DNA of 64,000 nt from Variovorax sp. Root318D1 (lineage in GTDB: Bacteria > Pseudomonadota > Gammaproteobacteria > Burkholderiales > Burkholderiaceae_C), in contig NZ_LMCQ01000012.1 of NCBI RefSeq assembly GCF_001424835.1, forward strand, positions 525,829 through 589,828, in the 5' to 3' direction. The position numbers and the translations under genes were made by a program. Shown piece by piece: positions 14,571 to 22,256 of this stretch. The notes under the pieces are model-generated. The model made no database searches. It worked only from the letters and a program-made list of their open reading frames with translations, and had not been told where the DNA came from. Position 1 is the first letter of the stretch; each line of letters begins with the position of its first letter.

Positions 14571-15302
14571 ATGGGATCAAACTGGGATTGGCAGGTCTTC
14601 TTGCAAGACCCTGGCGGGAAGTACCCGACCTACTGGGAGTGGATGCTGTCCGCATGGGGCTGGACCGTGTCGGTGGCCCTGCTGGCGCTCATCGTCGCGC
14701 TGGTGCTGGGGTCGCTCATCGGCATCATCCGTACGCTGCCCAACAGCCCGTGGCTCGTTCGCCTCGGCAATGCCTGGGTCGAGCTGTTCCGCAACATCCC
14801 CCTGCTGGTGCAGATCTTCCTCTGGTACCACGTCATCCCGGCGATGGTGCCGGTCATGAAGGGCGTGCCGAGCTTCATCCTGGTGGTGCTGGCACTGGGC
14901 TTCTTCACCTCGGCGCGTATTGCCGAGCAGGTGCGCTCGGGCATCCAGGCGCTGCCCAAGGGCCAGCGCTATGCGGGCATGGCGGTGGGCTTCACCACGC
15001 CGCAGTACTACCGCTACGTCATCTTGCCGATGGCCTACCGCATCATCATTCCGCCGCTCACCAGCGAAACGATGAACATCTTCAAGAACTCGTCGGTGGC
15101 GTTTGCCGTGTCGGTGACCGAACTCACGATGTTCGCCATGCAGGCGCAGGAAGAAACTTCGCGCGGTATCGAGGTGTACCTGGCGGTCACGGCGCTGTAC
15201 GTGATCTCGGCCTTCACGATCAATCGCCTGATGGCCTTCGTCGAGAAGAAGACGCGCGTGCCAGGCTTCATCGTCTCGGCCAGCGGCGGCGGGGGACACT
15301 GA
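14571..15302 (+). CDS. gltJ: glutamate/aspartate ABC transporter permease
   Basis: 243-residue inner-membrane permease of the HisMQ family. The N-terminal segment W-D-W-Q-V-F-L-Q-D-P is typical of GltJ. About five membrane helices follow, including S-V-A-L-L-A-L-I-V-A-L-V-L-G. The ATPase-contact (EAA) loop is near residues 130-150 (G-Q-R-Y-A-G-M-A-V-G-F). It starts after an AAGGAG ribosome site, 142 bases beyond gltI, and ends one base before the gltK ATG, so the two permease genes are translationally close. Confidence 0.93.
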   Translation: MGSNWDWQVFLQDPGGKYPTYWEWMLSAWGWTVSVALLALIVALVLGSLIGIIRTLPNSPWLVRLGNAWVELFRNIPLLVQIFLWYHVIPAMVPVMKGVPSFILVVLALGFFTSARIAEQVRSGIQALPKGQRYAGMAVGFTTPQYYRYVILPMAYRIIIPPLTSETMNIFKNSSVAFAVSVTELTMFAMQAQEETSRGIEVYLAVTALYVISAFTINRLMAFVEKKTRVPGFIVSASGGGGH

Positions 15303-15303
15303 C

Positions 15304-15993
15304 ATGATGAATCTCGACCTGTCGTTCTATAACTGGGACGTCATCAGCAACTTCGTCGTCAAGGGCTTCTACTTCAGCATCATGCTGACGATCGTGGCCA
15401 CCATTGGCGGCGTGCTCTTCGGCACCGTGCTGGCGCTCATGCGCCTGTCGGGCAAGAAATGGCTCGACGCGCCAGCCGCCATCTACGTCAACGGCATGCG
15501 CAGCATTCCGCTGGTCATGGTGATCCTGTGGTTCTTCCTTCTGGTGCCGGCCTCGTTCTACGCGGCCTTCGGTTCCGTCGGCTCGAACTACCGCTCGGAA
15601 ATCTCGGCCGTGATCACCTTCATCGCGTTTGAGGCGGCCTACTTCAGCGAGATCATGCGCGCGGGCATCCAGTCGATCCCGCGCGGCCAGGTGCATGCGG
15701 GCCAGGCGGTTGGCATGACCTACGGCCAGAACATGCGGCTCGTGGTGCTGCCGCAGGCCTTCCGCAACATGCTGCCGGTGCTGCTCACGCAGACCATCAT
15801 CCTGTTTCAGGACACCTCGCTGGTCTACGCCATCGGCGCCTACGACATGCTCAAGGGCTTCGAGACCGCGGGCAAGAACTTCGGTCGCCCGATCGAGGCC
15901 TACCTGCTGGCGGCGGTCGTCTACTTCATCATGTGCTATGCCTTGTCTTGGCTCGTCAAGCGCCTTCACAAGAAAATCGCGATCATTCGCTAG
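15304..15993 (+). CDS. gltK: glutamate/aspartate ABC transporter permease
   Basis: 229-residue partner of GltJ in the inner membrane, also HisMQ family. An N-terminal periplasmic/amphipathic stretch precedes the first helix (F-S-I-M-L-T-I-V-A-T-I-G-G). The EAA loop is around 130-150 (G-Q-V-H-A-G-Q-A-V-G-M). The C-terminus L-V-K-R-L-H-K-K-I is positively charged and cytoplasmic. It lies one base after gltJ and 27 bases before gltL. With GltJ it forms the translocation pore for Glu/Asp. Confidence 0.93.
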   Translation: MMNLDLSFYNWDVISNFVVKGFYFSIMLTIVATIGGVLFGTVLALMRLSGKKWLDAPAAIYVNGMRSIPLVMVILWFFLLVPASFYAAFGSVGSNYRSEISAVITFIAFEAAYFSEIMRAGIQSIPRGQVHAGQAVGMTYGQNMRLVVLPQAFRNMLPVLLTQTIILFQDTSLVYAIGAYDMLKGFETAGKNFGRPIEAYLLAAVVYFIMCYALSWLVKRLHKKIAIIR

Positions 15994-16020
15994 TCGAGTG
16001 GCTGAACCGGAGAGAAAGAA

Positions 16021-16770
16021 ATGTCCGAGAAAATGATTGAAATCAAGAACGTCTCCAAGTGGTACGGCCCGGTGCAGGTGCTCAACGATTGTTCGGTGAG
16101 CATCTCCAAGGGCGACGTGGTGGTGGTGTGCGGGCCCTCGGGCTCGGGCAAGTCCACCCTCATCAAGACCGTGAACGCGCTCGAGCCCTTCCAGAAGGGC
16201 GAGATCACCGTCAACGGCATTCCGCTGCACGACCCCAAGACCAACCTGCCGAAGCTGCGCTCCAAGGTCGGCATGGTGTTCCAGCACTTCGAGCTGTTTC
16301 CGCACCTGTCGGTCACCGAGAACCTCACGATCGCCCAGATCAAAGTGCTCGGCCGCAGCCCCGACGAAGCCAAGACCCGCGGCCTGAAGATGCTCGACCG
16401 CGTGGGCCTGATGGCGCACAAGGACAAGTTCCCGGGCCAACTGTCGGGCGGCCAGCAGCAGCGCGTGGCCATTGCCCGCGCGCTCAGCATGGACCCGATC
16501 GTGATGCTGTTCGACGAACCCACCTCGGCTCTCGACCCCGAAATGGTCGGCGAAGTACTCGACGTGATGGTGAGCCTGGCCAAGGACGGCATGACCATGA
16601 TGGTGGTCACGCACGAAATGGCCTTTGCCCGCAAGGTGGCCAGCCGCGTGATCTTCATCGACGTGGGCGGCAAGATCCTTGAAGACTGCCCGAAGGACGA
16701 GTTCTTCAGCCACCCGGAAAATCGTCAGCCGCGTACGAAGGATTTCTTGAACAAGATTCTGCAGCACTGA
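16021..16770 (+). CDS. gltL: glutamate/aspartate ABC transporter ATPase
   Basis: 249-residue ABC ATPase. Walker A is G-P-S-G-S-G-K-S-T at about 40-48, the Q-loop is [11 protein letters not shown] (typical of polar amino-acid importers), the signature is L-S-G-G-Q-Q-Q-R, and Walker B is [14 protein letters not shown]. The H-loop is [13 protein letters not shown] precedes the ATG. It is the last gene of the aspA-glt region; a strong terminator follows 25 bases later. Confidence 0.95.
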   Translation: MSEKMIEIKNVSKWYGPVQVLNDCSVSISKGDVVVVCGPSGSGKSTLIKTVNALEPFQKGEITVNGIPLHDPKTNLPKLRSKVGMVFQHFELFPHLSVTENLTIAQIKVLGRSPDEAKTRGLKMLDRVGLMAHKDKFPGQLSGGQQQRVAIARALSMDPIVMLFDEPTSALDPEMVGEVLDVMVSLAKDGMTMMVVTHEMAFARKVASRVIFIDVGGKILEDCPKDEFFSHPENRQPRTKDFLNKILQH

Positions 16771-16795
16771 TCGATTCGCTGCGGCGCCAAAAAGC

Positions 16796-16827
16796 AAAAG
16801 CCACGCTGTTCGCAGCGTGGCTTTTTT
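16796..16827. terminator. bidirectional intrinsic terminator
   Basis: AAAAGCCACGCTG-TTCG-CAGCGTGGCTTTTTT is a strong stem with a TTCG loop and a T-run forward; the reverse strand reads GGCTTTTGCTTTTT. It sits between convergent gltL and the nucleoside hydrolase and can stop both. Confidence 0.92.
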
Positions 16828-16845
16828 ATTTGTTGCCTGGAACTG

Positions 16846-17787
16846 TTATGGCAGCCGCGCGATGTGTTCGGTCAGCAGGTCGAAGAAGCCCTGCGCATCG
16901 CCGTCCACGATCCAGTTCGCATTGGTGGAACGCTTCAGGCTGTCATACCAGTCGGCCACCGTCTGCCCAAAGCCCATGCCTTCGCGGCTGTCGAGTTCGA
17001 CGTTGATCAGCCTGCCCCTGAAGAGCGAAGGCTTCAGAAGGTAGGCAATGACCGTGGCATCGTGCACCGGCCCGCCGGGCATGTCGTAGTGCTGCATCTC
17101 CTGCGGAGCGTAGGCATCCAACATGTCGGCGACGATCCTGCCGGCCCGGTTGCCGATGCTCCGCAGCCGCGCAATGCGCTCGTCGCTTGTGAGAATCTTG
17201 TGCGTCACGTCCAGCGGCAGCATGGTGATTGGCACGCCGCACTTCAGCACGGCCTCGGCCGCATGCGGGTCGGCAAATACGTTGAACTCTGCGGTGGGCG
17301 TGATGTTGCCGCCGTTGAAATGCGCGCCAGCCATGAGCACCAGTTCGCGCAGGCCGCGCACGATGTCGGGCGCTTGCTCAAGCGCGAGTGCCAGGTTGGT
17401 TTGTGGCCCGAGCATCGCAAGCGTCACGCTTCGCTCGGGCGCCGTGCGCAATGTGCGGATCAGGTAGTCGACGGCATGGCCCTCGGCCAGCGGCGCGGCC
17501 GGTTCATGCACATCGACGCCGGTGATGCCTTCGCGGCCGTGAATGTTGGCCGCGTAGATGGGTGTGCGCTGCAGCGGGCGTTCCGCGCCGGCGTACACCG
17601 GAAGGTCCGGCCGGCCGGCCCATTCGCAGGCGAGGCGCGCATTGCGCGAGGTCTTGGCCAACGGAACGTTGCCGGCCACCGTGGTCAGCGCCTGAAGCTT
17701 TAGCGCTTCAGGCGCCGCCATGGCGAACAGCAGCGCGATCACATCGTCCGCGCCCGGGTCAGTGTCGATGATCAGGGTGTGTGGCAT
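16846..17787 (-). CDS. inosine-uridine-type nucleoside hydrolase
   Basis: 313 residues. The N-terminal D-T-D-P-G-A-D-D (residues 8-15) is the calcium-binding fingerprint of N-ribohydrolases, which split nucleosides into base and ribose. A second conserved region, F-N-V-F-A-D-P-H-A-A, is near 170, and the late D-A-T-V-I-A-Y at about 243 supplies the last metal-binding Asp. There is no signal peptide, so it is cytoplasmic. It is immediately downstream of dctP (46 bases) and probably cotranscribed with the TRAP genes. ATG 17787 is preceded by GACAAT only 6 bases upstream and lacks a Shine-Dalgarno sequence. Confidence 0.92.
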   Translation of the reverse strand: MPHTLIIDTDPGADDVIALLFAMAAPEALKLQALTTVAGNVPLAKTSRNARLACEWAGRPDLPVYAGAERPLQRTPIYAANIHGREGITGVDVHEPAAPLAEGHAVDYLIRTLRTAPERSVTLAMLGPQTNLALALEQAPDIVRGLRELVLMAGAHFNGGNITPTAEFNVFADPHAAEAVLKCGVPITMLPLDVTHKILTSDERIARLRSIGNRAGRIVADMLDAYAPQEMQHYDMPGGPVHDATVIAYLLKPSLFRGRLINVELDSREGMGFGQTVADWYDSLKRSTNANWIVDGDAQGFFDLLTEHIARLP

Positions 17788-17793
17788 CACGAC

Positions 17794-17799
17794 ATTGTC
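17794..17799 (-). promoter_or_regulatory. -10-like box 6 bases before the nucleoside hydrolase start
   Basis: Reverse-strand GACAAT, then GTCGTG, then ATG at 17787. It could give a leaderless mRNA for the hydrolase, separate from read-through out of dctP. No clear -35 box was found. Confidence 0.4.
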
Positions 17800-17833
17800 G
17801 CGGCCACCCCGAAACGACGCAGGACCTGTCTAC

Positions 17834-18871
17834 TTACTTCTTGCGCGCGGCGATGGCCTTCTCGGCCATTGCCACCAGGTCCGCGCCCACCGTGTTCTTC
17901 CACTTGTCGTACACCGGGCGCGTGGCCTTCACGAAGGCTTCGCGCTCAGTGGGCGTGAGCTGGGTCACGGTCACGCCCATGCCGGCGATGTCCTTCAGCA
18001 CCGGCTTGTCGGCTTCGACGAGGCCCTTGCGCGCGAGCTCGATCTCCTGCTTGCCGGCATCGACGGCGGCCTGGCGCACGATGGCCTGGTCGGCCGGTGT
18101 CCACGAAGCCCAGATTTCCTTGTTGACCACGAAAACCAGCGGGTCGGCGACGTAGCCCCAGGTGGTCACGAACTTCTGTCCCACGTTCTGCATCTTGAGC
18201 ACGGTGAACAGGAAGAGCGGATTCTCCTGGCCGTCGACCGCGCCGCTGGCGAGCGCGGGCTGTGCGTCGGCCCAGCTCATCTGCGTGGGGTTGGCGCCCA
18301 GCGCGGTGAACATGTCGGAATAGATCGGCGAGCCGACGACGCGGATCTTCATGCCCTTCAAATCTTCAGGCGACTTGATCGGCTTCTTGGAGTTGGTAAT
18401 TTCGCGGTAGCCGTTCTCGCCCCATGCGAGCGGCACGACGCCGGCCTTGTCGAGCGTCTTGAACATTTCCTTGCCGACTTCGCCCTGGGTGAGCGCATCG
18501 ATGGCCGCATAGTCGGGCATGAGGAAGGGCATGGAGAAGAGGTTGAGCTGCTTGACTTGCGGCGACCAGTTGATGGTGGAGCCCACGGCCATGTCGATCA
18601 CGCCCTGGCGCAGCGCGCTGAACTCGCGGGTCTGGTCGCCTTGAATGAGCGACACGCCGGGGTAGAGCTTGATGTTGATGCGGCCCTGGGTACGTTCCTT
18701 CACGAGGTCGGCCCAGATCTTTCCGGCCTGGCCCCAGGGCGTGGGCGGGCCGAGTACGAGGGACATCTTGTATTCGGGCTTGTAGGCGGCCTGCGCCATT
18801 GCGCCGGTCGAAAACATGCCCAAGGCGGTAGCTACGGCGGCAAGGCCGAGCAGGGTGCGGCGGAATTTCAT
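17834..18871 (-). CDS. TRAP transporter substrate-binding protein (DctP family)
   Basis: 345 residues. The Sec signal peptide is M-K-F-R-R-T-L-L-G-L...A-M-A-Q, cut near residue 27. The mature DctP fold shows L-G-P-P-T-P-W-G-Q-A-G at the pocket and the I-R-V-V-G-S-P segment, where an Arg commonly binds a ligand carboxylate. It serves as periplasmic receptor for the DctQ/DctM pair at 19209-21079. GGAGACCTC precedes the ATG. Repeat B separates it from dctM by 337 bases, so it may have its own promoter. The adjacent nucleoside hydrolase hints at nucleosides as ligand. Confidence 0.92.
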   Translation of the reverse strand: MKFRRTLLGLAAVATALGMFSTGAMAQAAYKPEYKMSLVLGPPTPWGQAGKIWADLVKERTQGRINIKLYPGVSLIQGDQTREFSALRQGVIDMAVGSTINWSPQVKQLNLFSMPFLMPDYAAIDALTQGEVGKEMFKTLDKAGVVPLAWGENGYREITNSKKPIKSPEDLKGMKIRVVGSPIYSDMFTALGANPTQMSWADAQPALASGAVDGQENPLFLFTVLKMQNVGQKFVTTWGYVADPLVFVVNKEIWASWTPADQAIVRQAAVDAGKQEIELARKGLVEADKPVLKDIAGMGVTVTQLTPTEREAFVKATRPVYDKWKNTVGADLVAMAEKAIAARKK

Positions 18872-19208
18872 TTGAGGTCTCCTTGTTTTCTGAACACAAC
18901 TAAGCGATGGATGTTTTTGGGTAACGGTACTGACTGGAGTGTTCGGGGCGTTCCTGTTCAGGGCGCGTGCAAAGGCCACCGGGTACTCCCCTCCGCGAAT
19001 GTCCCCCGGCTTCGCCTCCTCCTTTATTTCGCTGCGGGGAGTACCCGGCGCCCTGTGCACACCAGGCGCTGCGGTTGTTCCGCTCCGATGGGGTGCCTTG
19101 CGCAGCGAAATAAAGGGGGAGGCCGCAGGCCGGAGGACATTCGCGGAGAAAGGTACCCCGTCGGCGGGAGCGCGCCCTGAACAAAGCACCCAAACGCACG
19201 ACCCCATC
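18872..19208. other. 337-base gap inside the TRAP gene set
   Basis: It contains the dctP ribosome-binding site at its low-coordinate end and composite repeat B (18956-19182). The segment 18900-18955 has no recognisable feature. No small gene with a ribosome site was seen. Confidence 0.7.
18956..19182. repeat. composite hairpin repeat, copy B (type I + inverted type II)
   Basis: It is bounded by GTTCAGGGCGCG and its exact inverse CGCGCCCTGAAC. The left unit (type I) has arms CCGGGTACTCCCC / GGGGAGTACCCGG. The right unit (type II) has arms GGGGTGCCTT / AAGGTACCCC in the opposite orientation. Both enclose the same loop: TCCGCGAATGTCCCCCGG, then CTCCTTTATTTCGCTGCG. The units are joined by GCGCTGCGGTTGTTCCGCTC, also present in copy C. 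It lies between dctM and dctP. Confidence 0.85.
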
Positions 19209-20507
19209 TCAATACCCCAGCTTGCGCGGCAACCAAAGCGCGAGTTCAGGGAACGCGATCACGAGCACCATCACCACGAACATCGAGAACAGCATCCAGC
19301 CGACCCAGCGCACGGTCTCTTCCATGCGCACCTTGGCGATGCGGCAAGAGACCATGAGGTTGACGGCGAGCGGCGGCGTGAACTGGCCGAGTGCCACCTT
19401 GAGCGTGAGGATCACGCCGAACCACACCGGGTCCCACTTGTAATACTGCACGATCGGCAGCAACAGCGGCACGAAGATCAGGAAGATCGACACGCCGTCC
19501 AGGAACATGCCCACCGTGATGAGAAGCAGGATCAGGAGCGCCAGGATGCCGTATTCGCCGAGGCCCGAATTCACGATGGCCCGCGTCACCGGGTCGATGA
19601 TGCCGAGCGTCGAGAGCGAGTACGCGAAGATGCCCGCGAGCGACACCACCAGCAGGATCACCGCCGAGAGTTCGCCCGACTCGCGCAATATGACGAACAG
19701 GTCGCGCACCTTGATGGTCCGGTGCACGCACATGCCCACGAAGAGCCCGTAGAACACCGCCACCACCGCCGCTTCGGTCGGCGTGAACCAGCCCGCGCGC
19801 ATGCCGCCCAGAATGAGCACCGGCGCCGCCAGGCCCCAGATCGCTTCGCGAAAACTCTTCCAGAACGGCGGGCGCGGCAGCGTCGATTCGAGCGCACCCA
19901 TCTTGTGCTGGCGGGCCAGCAGCACGGCCGGGATCATCAGCGCCAGGCCGGCCATCACGCCGGGGATCATGCCGGCCGCGAACAGCGCCGGCACCGAGGC
20001 GCCGGGCACCAGCACCGAGTAGACGATGAACGCGACCGAGGGCGGAATCAAGATGTCGGTGGCCGCTGCGGCGCCCACCACGCTGGCCGAGAAAGCCGCC
20101 GGATAGCCCGCGCGCGACATTGCCGCGATCATCACCGCGCCCACCGCGGCGGCATTTGCCGGGCCCGAGCCCGAGATGCCGCCGAGGAACATGGCCACCG
20201 CAATCGCCACCAGCGGCAGCATGCCCGGGCCGCGCCCGACGATGGCCACCGCAAAGTTCACGAGCCGCAGCGCCACGCCCGAACGGTCGAAGATGGAGCC
20301 CACCAGCACGAACATCGGAATGGCGAGCAGCGGGTACTTGCCGAGGCCGGCATAGAAGTTCTGAGGCACGGCCAGGAGCCCGAACCACTGGGCGTCGCTG
20401 TTGGCGAGCGCAATGCAGGCGGCGCCGGCCAGGCCCAGCGCGGCGCCGATGGGCACGCCCACCAGCATCATCACCACGAAGGCGACGAAGAGCAGGGTGG
20501 CGATCAC
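19209..20507 (-). CDS. TRAP transporter large permease (DctM family)
   Basis: 432-residue inner-membrane protein with about 12 hydrophobic segments, the ion-coupled translocation subunit of TRAP importers. Family motifs are G-V-P-I-G-A-A-L-G near the start, G-G-I-S-G-S-G-P-A-N-A-A-A, and F-T-P-P-L-A-V-N-L near the end. The start is GTG 20507: GTGA overlaps the dctQ stop, which indicates coupled translation, and upstream sequence encodes no membrane segment. The normal length (about 430) supports this start. Confidence 0.93.
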   Translation of the reverse strand: MIATLLFVAFVVMMLVGVPIGAALGLAGAACIALANSDAQWFGLLAVPQNFYAGLGKYPLLAIPMFVLVGSIFDRSGVALRLVNFAVAIVGRGPGMLPLVAIAVAMFLGGISGSGPANAAAVGAVMIAAMSRAGYPAAFSASVVGAAAATDILIPPSVAFIVYSVLVPGASVPALFAAGMIPGVMAGLALMIPAVLLARQHKMGALESTLPRPPFWKSFREAIWGLAAPVLILGGMRAGWFTPTEAAVVAVFYGLFVGMCVHRTIKVRDLFVILRESGELSAVILLVVSLAGIFAYSLSTLGIIDPVTRAIVNSGLGEYGILALLILLLITVGMFLDGVSIFLIFVPLLLPIVQYYKWDPVWFGVILTLKVALGQFTPPLAVNLMVSCRIAKVRMEETVRWVGWMLFSMFVVMVLVIAFPELALWLPRKLGY

Positions 20508-21079
20508 GGTGCGTCGCCCTTGCGGTTTTCGTTGTCGCCGTATTCCTTGCGGCCGCGGCGGACCATGAGGCCCACCGCGCGCAGCGCGATGGCAAAGGAC
20601 ACGATCGGCAGCCACATCGAATACCACCAGGCCGGCAGCCCGATGCCCGGCGTCGTCTCGTCGAAGCGGTAGTCGTCCCACACCATGCGGATGCTGAGCG
20701 CGCCGATCAGGCCGAAGAGGATGGCGATCATCAGCGCGCCGAATTGCGCGAGCCGCTTGCGGCGTGCCATCGATCCGTTCTCGGAAAAGTATTCGATGCG
20801 GATGTGCCGATCGCGCGCCACCGCGGCCGAGCCGGCCACCAGCGCCAGCATGATCATGAGGAAAACCGAGAACTCCTCCGTCCACGCAAACGAAGAGTCA
20901 GTGAAGTAGCGCACCAGCACGTTGGCAAAGGTGATGAGCGCCAGCGCGCCCATGATGATGACGGTGAGCCAGTCTTCGATGGCGAGCGGCACCTTGGTGG
21001 GCTCGTCGGCGGCTTCTATGTCTGGGGGGAGGGGGCTGGCGGCGTCCAGCAGCGGGCCGGACTCGTTGGGAGTGGTCAT
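20504..21079 (-). CDS. TRAP transporter small permease (DctQ family)
   Basis: 191-residue inner-membrane protein with four hydrophobic segments starting at about residue 33 (W-L-T-V-I-I-M-G-A-L-A-L-I-T-F) and the W-T-E-E-F/S motif at about 78 typical of DctQ. The N-terminal 30 residues are hydrophilic and acidic. It is the first gene of the reverse TRAP set (Q-M-[repeat]-P-hydrolase). Its stop overlaps the dctM start by 4 bases. Confidence 0.9.
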   Translation of the reverse strand: MTTPNESGPLLDAASPLPPDIEAADEPTKVPLAIEDWLTVIIMGALALITFANVLVRYFTDSSFAWTEEFSVFLMIMLALVAGSAAVARDRHIRIEYFSENGSMARRKRLAQFGALMIAILFGLIGALSIRMVWDDYRFDETTPGIGLPAWWYSMWLPIVSFAIALRAVGLMVRRGRKEYGDNENRKGDAP

Positions 21080-21192
21080 CGAAGGGAGAGGGGGAAGCAG
21101 CTATGAATGGTAACGATCCATGACCATCCGTTCATCGGGGTTTTCCTAAGCTGTGGCCTCATTCCCCCAGCCCCTTTGGAGGCCCTTGGCGG

Positions 21193-22197
21193 CTACTCGA
21201 GCCTGGCGCCCGAGTCCTTGATCAGGCGCTCCCAGATCGGGCTTTCCTTCTTGTACACCGCGTTGAAAGCCTCGGGCGAACTGTCTTTCAGGTCAAAGCC
21301 CATGGCCGCCACGCGCGCCTGCACGTCGGGCTGGCGGGTGGCCTTGCCCACTTCGTCGGCGATGCGCTGCACGATGGGCTTGGGCGTGCCGGACGGCATG
21401 GCGATGGCGAGCCAGCCGGTCACGCGGTAGGCCTCGTCCTTCAGCCCTTGCTCGGCCAGCGTGGGCACGTTGGGCAGCGTGGCCATGCGGCGCTCGCCGC
21501 TCACGCCGATGGCCTTGAGCTTGCCGGCCTCGATGTGCGGCTTGGCCACCAGCGCGCTCGCAAAGGCCATCTGGATCTGGCCGCCGATCAGGTCCTGCAG
21601 CATCGGCGATTCGCCCTTGTAGGCGATGTGGTTCATCTCGGCCTTCTGCGTGAGGCTCATGTGCGCGCCCGCCAGGTGCGGGTAGGCGCCCACGCCGTAA
21701 GAGCCGTAAGCCACCTTGCCCTTGTTTGCGACCACGTACTTCAGCAGCTCGGGCCCGGTGTTGGCGGGCACGCTGGGGTGCACCACCAGCACCAGTGGAG
21801 CGGTGGCGATCTGGTAGACCAGCGTGAGGTCGCGCTGCGTGTCGTAGGGCAGTTTCTCGTACAGGAACTGGTTGGTCAGAAGCGAGTTGCTCAGCGACAG
21901 CACGATGGTGTAGCCGTCGGCCGGCGCCTTGGCGACCGCATCGGTGCCAATGATCCCGGCGGCGCCTGGCTTGTTGTCGATGATGACGGGCTGGCCCAGC
22001 CCGGCCGCCATCTTCTCGCCCAGCACGCGGGCCAGCACATCGGTTGCCCCGCCCGGGGCAAAGGGCACCACCATGCGGATCGGCTTGCTCGGGTAGGCCT
22101 GCGCCCAGCTGGCGCCCGTGGCCGCCAGCGCGAGCGAGGCGATGCCGCAGTGCAGGGCGCGTCGGGTGAGCCCGCGAGGGGTCGAAGTTGCGTTCAT
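21193..22197 (-). CDS. Bug/TctC-type tripartite tricarboxylate receptor
   Basis: 334-residue periplasmic receptor. The N-terminus has twin-Arg-like T-R-R-A-L followed by a hydrophobic signal ending A-S-W-A-Q-A. The mature protein opens Y-P-S-K-P-I-R-M-V-V-P-F-A-P-G-G, the TctC/Bug hallmark, and continues with D-N-K-P-G-A-A-G-I-I-G. Bug proteins bind small carboxylates, amides or nicotinate-like ligands. No TctA/TctB membrane genes are in the window, so it is an orphan receptor. It is last in the reverse beta-oxidation gene block, 59 bases after the CoA ligase, and probably shares its substrate. Confidence 0.92.
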   Translation of the reverse strand: MNATSTPRGLTRRALHCGIASLALAATGASWAQAYPSKPIRMVVPFAPGGATDVLARVLGEKMAAGLGQPVIIDNKPGAAGIIGTDAVAKAPADGYTIVLSLSNSLLTNQFLYEKLPYDTQRDLTLVYQIATAPLVLVVHPSVPANTGPELLKYVVANKGKVAYGSYGVGAYPHLAGAHMSLTQKAEMNHIAYKGESPMLQDLIGGQIQMAFASALVAKPHIEAGKLKAIGVSGERRMATLPNVPTLAEQGLKDEAYRVTGWLAIAMPSGTPKPIVQRIADEVGKATRQPDVQARVAAMGFDLKDSSPEAFNAVYKKESPIWERLIKDSGARLE

Positions 22198-22256
22198 GTT
22201 TGCGATGTCTCCGGATGTCGTTGTGTTGTCTGTCGAAAAAAAGAAGCGGGGCGTGT

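Noticed and set aside
18872..19208. Possible insertion sequence or phage remnant
   Set aside because: No transposase, integrase or target-site duplication was seen; the sequence is explained by the hairpin repeat.
19246..20595. 449-residue reverse frame over dctM
   Set aside because: Alternate frame of dctM with low-complexity Arg/Gly/His content.
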